64,000 bases of DNA. Origin: Propioniciclava sp. MC1595 (lineage in GTDB: Bacteria > Actinomycetota > Actinomycetes > Propionibacteriales > Propionibacteriaceae). Positions 8,819-16,765 of the stretch are shown here, in pieces. Every line of letters begins with the position of its first letter. Position 1 is the first letter of the stretch. Both the position numbers and the translations under genes were made by a program. Location of the stretch: assembly GCF_017569205.1 (NCBI RefSeq), contig NZ_CP071870.1:1550001-1614000 (forward strand). The letters run 5' to 3'. The notes below the pieces were generated by a model. That model saw only the letters and a list, made by a program, of their open reading frames with translations, did not search any database and was not told the DNA's origin.

Positions 8819-9832
8819 ATCTCGGATCTTGTGGGCCGAAGAGCCTGCCCACCCCAGGACCAGGCCCGCGACGAGGGCCATCCCGGGGTGGTCGAGGAGG
8901 TGGTCCATGAGCGAGTGCACCCACAGGGCCGTCCAGGCGGCTGAGGCCAGGACGCCGTGGGGGGCGCTGATCCGAACGCCCACCAGGTAGCCGAGGACGA
9001 TGAGCAGTATCAGGATCACGACGCCGACCAGGCCCAGCTCGGCGGCGACCTGGAGAGCGACCGAGTGAGCCGAAACCAGGTCGGCGTCGACGGCGTAGGG
9101 GTTGGCCTCGGCGAACGAGCCTGGCCCCGACCCGATGACGGGGCTGCGCGACCACAGGGCGAGCGCCGTCGTCCAGAGGTCCTGGCGCACACGGCTGAGG
9201 GCCCTGACGGCCAGGTCGGGCCACGCGGATGCCGTGGCTAGCCTCAGAAAACCGTAGACGGCGCCAACCAGTGTTGACACCCCCAGCGCCACGGCCCACC
9301 AGCTGCGGCGGGACGGCCGGACCAGCATGACCACGACCGCGAGGGCCACCGGGATCGCCACCAGGATGCCCGCCTGGGAGCCGTGGTGCACCACCGCGAA
9401 GGCGGACGCCGCCAGCGCCACCGTGTACAGGGTGCGGCTCCAACGGTCGTGGTGGGCGCCGAGCAGGACGAGGGCGATGAGCACCATCACCTGGATGGCC
9501 GCGGCCGAGTTCGCGTTGGGGTAACCCAGCGGCGGGGGGCCGGGCGCGAGCCGGAGCCCCACCCCCGGCAGCAGGGCCACCAACAGGAACAGCAGGGAGG
9601 CGTCCAGCCACAGCGGGCGGGGAGCGGGGGCGGGTGGGTCGGCGTCCGATTTCGCCGCGACGCGTCCGAGCAGGACGCCCGCCACGAGGACCAGGGGCGC
9701 GACGACGTAGACCGAGTCCAGCCGGACGGGCCGACCGTTCAGGGCCGACGCCAACAGGACCCAGATCAGCCACACCGCGGTGACAGTGATCCAGGCCGTG
9801 TCCACTGGGCGAGGGAGGCGGGCCCGGTTCAT
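8777..9832 (-). CDS. O-antigen ligase / Wzy-like membrane protein
   Basis: This is a 351-aa integral membrane protein with about ten helices. It carries the Wzy_C/O-antigen-ligase pattern: GYPNANSAA in an early loop, then the large periplasmic-type loop with SPVIGSGPGSF, followed by AHSVALQVAAELGLVG. Such proteins polymerise glycan repeat units or transfer a glycan to its acceptor on the outer side of the membrane. It is co-directional with, and six bases downstream of, the epimerase gene, so the two are probably one operon. Polymerase and ligase cannot be told apart from sequence. Confidence 0.85.
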   Translation of the reverse strand: MNRARLPRPVDTAWITVTAVWLIWVLLASALNGRPVRLDSVYVVAPLVLVAGVLLGRVAAKSDADPPAPAPRPLWLDASLLFLLVALLPGVGLRLAPGPPPLGYPNANSAAAIQVMVLIALVLLGAHHDRWSRTLYTVALAASAFAVVHHGSQAGILVAIPVALAVVVMLVRPSRRSWWAVALGVSTLVGAVYGFLRLATASAWPDLAVRALSRVRQDLWTTALALWSRSPVIGSGPGSFAEANPYAVDADLVSAHSVALQVAAELGLVGVVILILLIVLGYLVGVRISAPHGVLASAAWTALWVHSLMDHLLDHPGMALVAGLVLGWAGSSAHKIRDSEQLDVAQRETPG

Positions 9833-9838
9833 GGGTCG

Positions 9839-10780
9839 TTACCGGTAGTCGGGCAGGGTGCGGAACCAGTCGACGGTGGCCCGAACCCCTTCCTCCAACG
9901 GCACGGGCTGCACCTCGGGGAACAGCGCCCTCAGCCGGCTGTTGTCGGCCTGGGAGTCGCGGACGTCCCCGGCGCGCGGCTCGGTGTGGTTCACCTGCGG
10001 CTGGGTGCCGAGGGCCTCACCGATCATCGTGATGAGGGTGTTCAACGAGGTGCGGGAACCGAAGGCCAGGTTCACCGGGTCGAGGTCGTGCACGCCCCGG
10101 ATCGCGGCGTCCGCCAGCACGCGCGAGACCGTGCCGACGTAGGTGAAGTCGCGGGTCTGCTCGCCGTCGCCGTGCACGGTGAGGGGAACCCCGCGCAGGG
10201 CCGCGTCCACGAACGCGGGCATGACGGCCGCGTACGCGTGCCCGGCCGGCTGCAGCGGGCCGTACACGTTGAAGAAGCGGAACGCGAGGGTGGGCAGGCC
10301 GTAGGTGTGGCCGAAGGATAGTGCGTACGCCTCGGTGGCCTGCTTGCTCACCGCGTAGGGGGAGATCGGCGCGGTGCGCATGGACTCGCGCTTGGGCAGC
10401 TCCCGGTTCGCGCCGTACACCGACGAAGAGCTCGCCACGACGACGGGGATGTTGCCCGCACGGCGGGCCGCCTGCAGCACCTCGAGCGTGCCGGTCGCGT
10501 TGGCATGGTGGGAGGCCACCGGATCCAGCACGGACCGGGGGACCGACGGCAGGGCCGCGAGGTGCACGACCGCGTGGGCCCCGTCGAAGGCGCGGTCGAG
10601 GGCGTCCGGGTCGAGGACGGTCTCGACCATCAGGTCGGCGCCCACACCGTCGAGGTTGGCGCGGTTGCCGGTGGACAGGTTGTCGAAGGCGACCACGTGG
10701 CTCACCCTGGGTCGGGTGAGCAGCTCGCGTGCGAGGTTGGACCCGATGAATCCGGCGCCGCCGGTGACCACGATCTTCAC
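9839..10780 (-). CDS. NAD-dependent sugar epimerase/dehydratase (GalE-like)
   Basis: This 313-aa extended short-chain dehydrogenase acts on nucleotide sugars. It has the NAD motif VVTGGAGFIGSNLARELL at the N-terminus, the catalytic serine region ASSSSVYG, and the YxxxK pair in YAVSKQATEAY. AFRFFNVYGP is typical of UDP-glucose/UDP-GlcNAc 4-epimerases. The likely role is supplying a sugar donor to the neighbouring glycosyltransferases. The start is GTG 10780. TAGGTT lies seven bases upstream on the minus strand and no Shine-Dalgarno sequence is seen, so the mRNA is probably leaderless. A longer open frame upstream is a shadow across the nucleotidyltransferase gene. Confidence 0.92.
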   Translation of the reverse strand: MKIVVTGGAGFIGSNLARELLTRPRVSHVVAFDNLSTGNRANLDGVGADLMVETVLDPDALDRAFDGAHAVVHLAALPSVPRSVLDPVASHHANATGTLEVLQAARRAGNIPVVVASSSSVYGANRELPKRESMRTAPISPYAVSKQATEAYALSFGHTYGLPTLAFRFFNVYGPLQPAGHAYAAVMPAFVDAALRGVPLTVHGDGEQTRDFTYVGTVSRVLADAAIRGVHDLDPVNLAFGSRTSLNTLITMIGEALGTQPQVNHTEPRAGDVRDSQADNSRLRALFPEVQPVPLEEGVRATVDWFRTLPDYR

Positions 10781-10793
10781 GCTCGCGAACCTA
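10781..10793 (-). promoter_or_regulatory. Leaderless promoter of the epimerase gene
   Basis: The minus strand reads TAGGTT, seven bases, then GTG. This matches the TANNNT -10 element placed so that transcription would begin at or next to the start codon. No ribosome binding site is present. Confidence 0.6.
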
Positions 10794-10842
10794 TCACCGA
10801 CGGGGTTGCGCGCTTCGACGGGCCCGGCCAGCCGGACGTGCG

Positions 10843-10855
10843 TAAGCTGCGGCGG
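10843..10855 (+). promoter_or_regulatory. Leaderless promoter of the nucleotidyltransferase gene
   Basis: TAAGCT is followed by seven bases and GTG 10856. There is no Shine-Dalgarno sequence. This spacing favours GTG 10856 over the in-frame GTG at 10838 and ATG at 10874. Confidence 0.5.
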
Positions 10856-11785
10856 GTGGGGGAGATCGAGTACATGCCGCTGCTGGCCGGTGTGCCTCTC
10901 GCCGCGGCCACGCTGCAGGTGATCGCCGAGGATGCGGGCGTCGACATCCTCCACGTGAAGGGCGCCGCGGTGGATCCCGTTCTGCTGCAACACGAGGTTG
11001 CCCTCGACCCCGTCAGCGGAGCGCCGGTCACCCGCCGGGTGCCCCGCAACAGCGTGGACGCGGACGTGCTGGTGCGCCCCAGCCACGTGAAGCGCTTCTT
11101 CGCCGCGATGGCTGCCCACCGCTGGACGATGGTCTACCGGTTCGAGGACGGCTCGGCCTTCGAGCACGCGTCCACGTGGATCCGCCCGGGCGTGTGCCAC
11201 GCCGACGTCCATCGGACCTTCCCCGGCATCGGCCTCGACCGCGAGCAGGCGTTCGACCTGTTGTGGGCGTCCCGGCACACCACCGTCATGGCCGGCCAGG
11301 CGTGCCCGGTGCCGAGCCTGCCCGCCCAGCGGCTCATCCTGATCCTCCACGCCGTCCGCGGCGGCGAGTTGGACAGCCGCGACATCGAGCGGGCCTGGGG
11401 CCAGGCGTCCGACGACGAGCGCGCCGAGGTGGACGCGCTGGCCCGGACCCTGCGCGCCGAGGTCGCCCTCGCCGCGGCCACCGGGCGGCTGGAGGAGCAC
11501 CGCACGGCACGCGAGTACCAGCTGTGGAAGGCGCTTTCGACGCAGAACACCTCCCGCGCCACCCTGTGGCTCGCTCGGGTGAAGGCTCAGCCCACACCGC
11601 TGCACGCGCTGCGGTCGGCGTTCCACCTCATCGCGCCCAAGCGGGATCGGCTCGAGCGGGAACTGGGTCATAAACCCGGGCCCGTCCACATGGCCCGCGC
11701 GTGGGTGCACCAACTGGGGCTCGCGGCGTCCGAACTCGGTCGGCTCGCCGGCCGGGCAGCGCGGCGCGTGCGGAGGTTGCGTTGA
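10856..11785 (+). CDS. PF14907-type nucleotidyltransferase
   Basis: This 309-aa protein resembles the uncharacterised nucleotidyltransferase family NTP_transf_5. HVKGAAVDP near residues 33-41 and the acidic strand NSVDADVLVRP near 65-75 match the expected fold (lysine plus paired aspartates), and CHADVH follows. Members commonly sit in polysaccharide or peptide-modification clusters beside PqqD-like proteins, and the next gene here is PqqD-like. Its stop overlaps the start of that gene. No reaction has been assigned to this family with confidence; NMP transfer to a protein, peptide or glycan is conceivable. The C-terminal ~100 residues are helical and basic. Confidence 0.72.
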   Translation: MGEIEYMPLLAGVPLAAATLQVIAEDAGVDILHVKGAAVDPVLLQHEVALDPVSGAPVTRRVPRNSVDADVLVRPSHVKRFFAAMAAHRWTMVYRFEDGSAFEHASTWIRPGVCHADVHRTFPGIGLDREQAFDLLWASRHTTVMAGQACPVPSLPAQRLILILHAVRGGELDSRDIERAWGQASDDERAEVDALARTLRAEVALAAATGRLEEHRTAREYQLWKALSTQNTSRATLWLARVKAQPTPLHALRSAFHLIAPKRDRLERELGHKPGPVHMARAWVHQLGLAASELGRLAGRAARRVRRLR

Positions 11786-12057
11786 CCCACCACATCCCCC
11801 ACCGCCTGGGCCACGTCACGCTGCCGCCCGAGAATGGACGGCCCGTCGTGGTCTACCTCATGCCGTTGCCGGACGGCGACCCGGTCGGCCTGCACGGCAC
11901 CGCGGCCCTGATCTGGAGCATCGCGGCCGAGGGTGAGCCGGACGTGCCTGCCGCGCTGGCCGAGTTGCTGGCCGTCCCTGCCGACACCGTGCGCGGCGAC
12001 GTGGAGCGCTTCCTGACCGACCTCGTCGCCCAGGGACTCCTGGAGGAGGCGCGATGA
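11782..12057 (+). CDS. PqqD-like (RRE-fold) small protein
   Basis: This is a 91-aa protein with the PqqD pattern: an N-terminal strand region, LHGTAALIWSIAAEG, then helices with a C-terminal DVERFLTDLVAQGLLEEA. PqqD-like domains bind leader peptides or partner enzymes in RiPP pathways and also occur in exopolysaccharide clusters. The start is TTG 11782, which overlaps the upstream TGA and has CGGAGG five bases before it; no ATG or GTG suits better. Its ATGA end overlaps the phosphatase start, so nucleotidyltransferase, PqqD-like protein and phosphatase are translationally coupled. No lasso cyclase, leader protease or radical SAM gene is nearby. Confidence 0.75.
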   Translation: MTHHIPHRLGHVTLPPENGRPVVVYLMPLPDGDPVGLHGTAALIWSIAAEGEPDVPAALAELLAVPADTVRGDVERFLTDLVAQGLLEEAR

Positions 12058-12737
12058 GCGAGGCAAAGGGGGGCCGCAGCACCGGGACCCACCCGCCCCT
12101 GCGCGTGCTGTTCGTGTGCACCGCCAACATCTCCCGCTCGCCGTACGCCGAGCGCCGCGCCCGCCAGGTGCTGCCCGACGGCACCGACCCGGGCATCACC
12201 TTCGCCAGCGCCGGCACCCCCGGCTACCCGGGGCGGGGGATGGACCCCGAGATGGAGGCACTGCTCGTCGCTCGGGGCGGGGACGCGTCCGGGCACACCA
12301 GCCGCGGGGTGGACCAGGAGCTGATGCGCCGTGCCGACCTGATCGTCGCCTTCGAGTTCGCCCAGCACATGCGCCTGCTGGACGCGTTCCCGGAGCACCG
12401 CCGTGTCATCGTGGGCCTGCAGCAGGCCGCGCGGGCCGTGCGCGCCCTCGACGAGCTGGACGGCGTCGGCAGGGCCGGGCTCGATGTGGTGGACCGGGTG
12501 GACCGGCTGGTCGCGGCCGCCGGCCCGGACTCGATGAGCCTCGACGTCGAGGATCCCTACAACCGTGGCCCCAGAGCCGCGCGGGCCTGTGCCGACGAGA
12601 TCGACGGACTGCTCGACGTGTTGTTGCCCTACCTCGCGGGCCGGACCCTGCCCACCTTGGCTATGCCCCCGGTGGAGCCGGAGCGACGGCGTCCGGGTTG
12701 GCCGTGGCGACGGGCCCCGCGCCGCGCCCTGCCGTAG
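12054..12737 (+). CDS. Low-molecular-weight protein-tyrosine phosphatase-like protein
   Basis: This 227-aa protein begins with the low-Mr phosphatase P-loop FVCTANISRSP (C-x5-R-S) and carries a general-acid-type DPY motif in VEDPYNRG near residue 165. It is longer than the usual ~150-160 aa because of an inserted middle segment (about residues 115-155) and a basic, proline-rich tail. In polysaccharide loci such enzymes (Wzb type) dephosphorylate BY-kinases; the BY-kinase at 2937-4484 is the obvious partner. The P-loop has alanine and serine where CxGNxCRS is common, but the catalytic Cys and Arg are kept. Confidence 0.85.
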   Translation: MSEAKGGRSTGTHPPLRVLFVCTANISRSPYAERRARQVLPDGTDPGITFASAGTPGYPGRGMDPEMEALLVARGGDASGHTSRGVDQELMRRADLIVAFEFAQHMRLLDAFPEHRRVIVGLQQAARAVRALDELDGVGRAGLDVVDRVDRLVAAAGPDSMSLDVEDPYNRGPRAARACADEIDGLLDVLLPYLAGRTLPTLAMPPVEPERRRPGWPWRRAPRRALP

Positions 12738-12804
12738 CCCCGGGTGTCGGGCAAGGCTCTCTTCGTGTGGCGTCAACGGTGCGCGGATGCGGGAGGATCG
12801 ACCC

Positions 12805-13879
12805 ATGCGCATCACGATCATGGGTTCGGGCAACGGCGCCACCGCGGCCGCCTTCGAGTGGGCAGCGGCCGGCCACTAGGTGTCGCTCTGGGACTTCGAG
12901 CGGTTCGACGCCAACATCGCCGCCATCGCGGCGTCCGGCACCATCGAGGGCCGGGTGAAGTTCGAGGGCCGGGTGGGCATCCACTACGCCGGACACGACC
13001 TCGACCGCGCCCTGGAGGGGGCCGAGCTGGTCCTGCTCGTCGGCCCGGCGTACGCGCACGAGGCGATGGGGGAGGCCCTGAGCGGCCGGCTCACCACCGA
13101 GGCCGCCTACTGCATGCTGCCCAGCGCCTGCAACGGCGCCGTGGTGCTCAGGATGAGCCTCGGCCTGGACCTGCTGGACGACACCTACCTGATCGGTGAG
13201 ACCAGCACCCTGCCCTACGGTTGCCGGCTGGTGGAGCCGGGCGTCGTCCGGGTCACGACGCGCGTGCTGGACGGGCTGTTCGTGGCCGCTCTGCCCAGCG
13301 CACGGACTCCGGAGCTGCTGGCGAAGCTGCAGATGGTGTGGCCGCAGGCGGAGGCCGCTCGCAACGTGCTGCAGACGACGCTGCAGAACGCCAACCCGGT
13401 GCTGCACCCGGCGATCATGCTGCTCAACGCGTCCCGCATCTAGAACACCGGCGGCGACTTCCTGTTCTACACCGAGGGGGTGACGCCGGCGTCCGCACGG
13501 CTGATCGAAACCCTCGACGGCGAGCGCATCGCGCTGGGCCGGGCCCTCGGCGTCGAGGTCGTGCCGGACCCCGAGCTGGGCCTGCGGCAGGGGTACCTGT
13601 CGGAGGCGACCTACCTGAAGGGCTACAACCAGGGCATCGGGTTCGCCGGGTCGCGGGCGCCGTCGTCGCTGGAGTTCCGCTACCTGACCGAGGACGTGCC
13701 CTACGGGCTGGTTTTCACCTCGGAGTCGCGAAGGAGGTCGGTGTGCCGACCCCCGGGATCGACGCGGTCATCACGCTGGCGTCCATCGTGCTGGGCACCG
13801 ACTTCCGCGCCCAGGGCAAGCGCTTGCCCCGTGACCTCGGGTGGGGGACCTCACGCCCGAACGAGTGCGGGCCCTGTAG
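12805..13879 (+). pseudogene. Decayed NAD/NADP octopine/nopaline-dehydrogenase-like gene
   Basis: The translation from ATG 12805 begins with the nucleotide-binding motif ITIMGSGNGATAAAFEWAAAGH, is stopped by TAG at 12877, resumes in the same frame as VSLWDFERFDANI, and is stopped again by TAG at 13441 before NTGGDFLFYTEG. Both stops sit where the family usually has glutamate, so each is consistent with GAG to TAG. Near 13725 the homology moves to another frame (GVPTPGIDAVITLASIVLGTDF). It appears to shift again near 13845 to end LTPERVRAL at TAG 13879. Two nonsense changes and two apparent frameshifts make a functional product unlikely. A Shine-Dalgarno sequence (GGGAGG) remains upstream. Confidence 0.85.
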
Positions 13880-13889
13880 ACGTCATGGT

Positions 13890-14615
13890 TCAGCTGTCGC
13901 CGCTGCGGCGCAGCACCTCCGACAGGCGCTCGGCGGCGGCCATGACCGCCGGGGCGTGGAGGCGTCCGGGCTGGCGGGTGAGGCGCTCGATCGGACCGGA
14001 CACGCTCACGGCCGCGATGACCTTGCCGTTGGGGGAGCGCACCGGGGCCGAGACCGAGGCCACGCCGGCCTCCCGCTCGGCCACGGACTGCGACCAGCCG
14101 CGGCGACGGACTGTCGACAGGGCGACGGCGGAGAACGTCGCGTTGGTGAGGCCACGCTGGATGCGCTCCGGGTCCTCCCAGGCGAGCAACACCTGGGCGG
14201 CCGAACCGGCGTTCATGGTGAGCTGCGTGCCGACGGGCACGGTGTCACGCAGGCCCGAGGGCCGCTCGGCGGTCGCAGCACAGATGCGGAAGTCACCCTG
14301 ACGGCGGAACAGTTGGGCGGACTCGCCGGTGATGTCGCGCAGGCGCGCCAGCACCGGGCCGGCGGTGGCGAGCAGGCGGTCCTCGCCGGCGGCGGCGGCC
14401 AGTTCGGTGAGGCGAGGCCCGAGTACGAAGCGGCCCTGCAGGTCGCGGCTGACGAGCCGGTGGTGTTCGAGCGCCACGGCGAGCCGGTGGGCCGTGGGGC
14501 GGGCGAGGCCGGTCGCGGTCACGAGGCCCGCGAGCGTCGTGGGGCCCTGCTCGAGGGCGGTGAGCACCTGGGCGGCCTTGTCGAGGACGCCGACGCCTGA
14601 AGAACCTGTGTCCAT
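13890..14615 (-). CDS. IclR-family regulator of leucine genes (NdgR/LtbR type)
   Basis: This is a 241-aa IclR regulator. The N-terminal winged helix begins GVGVLDKAAQVLTALE, with recognition helix region TGLARPTAHRLAVALE. The C-terminal effector domain includes RVQSV-like WSQSVAEREAGVASVSAPV. Its divergence from leuC is the conserved actinobacterial arrangement of NdgR/LtbR, which controls leuCD and other amino-acid genes. ATG 14615 (MDTGSSGVGVLDK) is preferred over ATG 14636 because family members begin there. It probably represses or activates leuCD from the shared intergenic region. Confidence 0.9.
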   Translation of the reverse strand: MDTGSSGVGVLDKAAQVLTALEQGPTTLAGLVTATGLARPTAHRLAVALEHHRLVSRDLQGRFVLGPRLTELAAAAGEDRLLATAGPVLARLRDITGESAQLFRRQGDFRICAATAERPSGLRDTVPVGTQLTMNAGSAAQVLLAWEDPERIQRGLTNATFSAVALSTVRRRGWSQSVAEREAGVASVSAPVRSPNGKVIAAVSVSGPIERLTRQPGRLHAPAVMAAAERLSEVLRRSGDS

Positions 14616-14722
14616 ACTCTGATACTGCCGTCTCATTCTGTGACACGCAAGTGGAAAAGTGGTTTCATCGTGGGTGAAGGGCTTCGATGAGCCCAGCCAA
14701 CCAGGAGTGATGGGGGATCCGC
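14616..14722. promoter_or_regulatory. Shared control region between IclR regulator and leuC
   Basis: This 107-bp intergenic region lies between divergent genes and must hold both promoters and the likely IclR-type operator. The leuC ribosome binding site is GGGGGA at about 14712. I could not pick a convincing palindromic operator or -35/-10 pair by eye. Confidence 0.5.
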
Positions 14723-16132
14723 ATGGGCAAGACCCTGAGTGACAAGGTCTGGGAGGACCACGTCGTCAAGCGCGCCGAGGGCGAGCCTGACCTGTTGTTC
14801 ATCGACCTGCACCTCGTGCACGAGGTCACCAGCCCGCAGGCCTTCGACGGCCTCCGCCTCGCGGGTCGTCCCGTGCGGCGTCCGGACCTGACGCTGGCCA
14901 CCGAGGACCACAACACCCCCACCGAGAACATCCTCGCCCCGATCGCCGACCCGGTCTCCCGCCTCCAGGTCGACACGCTGCGCAAGAACGCGGGCGAGTT
15001 CGGCATCCGGCTGCACTCGCTGGGTGACAAGGACCAGGGCATCGTTCACATCATCGGCCCGCAGTTGGGCATCACCCAGCCCGGCATGACGATCGTCTGC
15101 GGCGACTCCCACACCGCCACCCACGGCGCGTTCGGCGCGCTCGCGTTCGGCATCGGCACCTCCGAGGTCGAGCACGTGCTCGCCACCCAGACCCTCAACC
15201 AGGCGCCCGCCAAGCGGATGGCCGTCAACATCAACGGCGACCTGCCCGCCGGCGTCACCCCCAAGGACGTCGTGCTCGCCCTCATCGCGAAGGTCGGCAC
15301 GGGCGGCGGACAGGGCTACATCGTCGAGTACCGCGGCACCACCATCGAGAACATGTCGATGGAGGGCCGGATGACGATCTGCAACATGTCCATCGAGTGG
15401 GGTGCGAAGGCCGGCATGGTCGCTCCCGACGAGACCACGTTCGCCTACCTCAAGGGACGCCCGCACGCCCCCGAGGGTGAGGCCTGGGACGCGGCGGTCG
15501 AGTACTGGCGCACGCTGCGCACCGATGAGGACGCCGTGTTCGACGCCGAGGTCGACATCGACGCGTCCACGCTGACGCCGTTCGTGACCTGGGGGACCAA
15601 CCCGGGCCAGGGCGTCGGGCTGGGCGAGGCCGTGCCGTCGCCGGAGGACTTCTCCGACCCCGTCGACCGAGCCGCCGCCGAGCGCGCGCTGGAGTACATG
15701 GATCTGGTGGCCGGCACCAAGATGAAGGACATCCGCGTCGACACGGTCTTCCTCGGCTCGTGCACCAACGGGCGGATCGAGGACCTGCGCCTGGCGGCGT
15801 CCGTGCTGGCGGGCCGCAAGGTCGCCGACGGCGTCCGCATGATGGTGGTGCCCGGCTCGGCGCGCGTCCGCCTGCAGGCGATGGAGGAGGGCCTCGACGA
15901 GGTGTTCAAGGCCGCAGGTGCGGAGTGGCGCGAGGCTGGCTGCTCCATGTGCCTGGGCATGAACCCCGACCAGCTCAAGCCGGGCGAGCGCTCGGCGTCC
16001 ACCTCGAACCGCAACTTCGAGGGGCGCCAGGGCAAGGGTGGACGTACCCACCTCGTCTCGCCGTCGGTCGCCGCCGCCACCGCCGTGCGCGGCACCCTGT
16101 CCTCGCCCGCCGACCTTGTTGAGGGGAACTGA
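14723..16132 (+). CDS. leuC: 3-isopropylmalate dehydratase large subunit
   Basis: LeuC with LeuD isomerises 2-isopropylmalate to 3-isopropylmalate in leucine synthesis. The 469-aa length is normal. The three [4Fe-4S] ligands are visible in FLGSCTNGR and [11 protein letters not shown]. The substrate-binding segments [33 protein letters not shown] are well conserved. leuD follows after two bases, so the pair is co-transcribed. The divergent IclR gene is the likely regulator. Confidence 0.98.
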   Translation: MGKTLSDKVWEDHVVKRAEGEPDLLFIDLHLVHEVTSPQAFDGLRLAGRPVRRPDLTLATEDHNTPTENILAPIADPVSRLQVDTLRKNAGEFGIRLHSLGDKDQGIVHIIGPQLGITQPGMTIVCGDSHTATHGAFGALAFGIGTSEVEHVLATQTLNQAPAKRMAVNINGDLPAGVTPKDVVLALIAKVGTGGGQGYIVEYRGTTIENMSMEGRMTICNMSIEWGAKAGMVAPDETTFAYLKGRPHAPEGEAWDAAVEYWRTLRTDEDAVFDAEVDIDASTLTPFVTWGTNPGQGVGLGEAVPSPEDFSDPVDRAAAERALEYMDLVAGTKMKDIRVDTVFLGSCTNGRIEDLRLAASVLAGRKVADGVRMMVVPGSARVRLQAMEEGLDEVFKAAGAEWREAGCSMCLGMNPDQLKPGERSASTSNRNFEGRQGKGGRTHLVSPSVAAATAVRGTLSSPADLVEGN

Positions 16133-16134
16133 CC

Positions 16135-16740
16135 ATGGAGAAGTTTGAATCGCACACCGGCGTCGGCGTGCCGCTGCGTCGCTCGAACGTGGACACCGAC
16201 CAGATCATCCCGGCGGTCTACCTCAAGCGCGTGACCCGGTCGGGCTTCGAGGACGGACTGTTCGCCGCGTGGCGCAACGACCCCGCGTTCGTGCTCAACC
16301 ACGACGCCTACAAGGCCGGCTCCGTGCTTGTGGTCGGGCCCGACTTCGGGACGGGCTCCTCGCGCGAGCACGCGGTGTGGGCGCTGCAGAACTACGGCTT
16401 CAAGGTGGTCATCGGCTCGCGCTTCGGTGACATCTTCCGGGGCAACTCGGGCAAGTCCGGGCTGTTGGTCGCGCTGGTGTCGCCCGAGGTCGTCGAGGAG
16501 CTGTGGACGTTCCTCGATGGGACCCCCGGCGCCGAGCTCACCGTCGACCTCGTGGCGCGCACGATCACCGCCGGTGAGGCGACGTTCCCGTTCGAGATCG
16601 ACGACTACACCCGCCACCGCCTGCTGAATGGGCTGGACGACATCGGCATCACGCTGCAGAAGGACGCCGACATCGCCGCCTACGAGGCCAGGCGCCCGTC
16701 GTGGAAGGCCAAGACCATTCCTGCGAAGGTCGCCGACTGA
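16135..16740 (+). CDS. leuD: 3-isopropylmalate dehydratase small subunit
   Basis: LeuD is the swivelling small subunit of isopropylmalate isomerase. The 201-aa protein has the family features [30 protein letters not shown] and [35 protein letters not shown]. It follows leuC by two bases. It converges on the uncharacterised membrane-protein gene, whose stop is 25 bases away. Confidence 0.98.
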   Translation: MEKFESHTGVGVPLRRSNVDTDQIIPAVYLKRVTRSGFEDGLFAAWRNDPAFVLNHDAYKAGSVLVVGPDFGTGSSREHAVWALQNYGFKVVIGSRFGDIFRGNSGKSGLLVALVSPEVVEELWTFLDGTPGAELTVDLVARTITAGEATFPFEIDDYTRHRLLNGLDDIGITLQKDADIAAYEARRPSWKAKTIPAKVAD

Positions 16741-16765
16741 CGCTGAGCGGGCACGCGGGCCGAGC

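Noticed and set aside
11782-12057. PqqD-like protein as part of a lasso-peptide cluster
   Set aside because: There is no asparagine-synthetase-like cyclase, transglutaminase-like protease or candidate precursor nearby. The context is polysaccharide synthesis.
12877-13443. Programmed amber readthrough of the opine-dehydrogenase-like gene
   Set aside because: Two additional frame changes downstream make simple decay the better explanation. No recoding signal or suppressor tRNA was seen.
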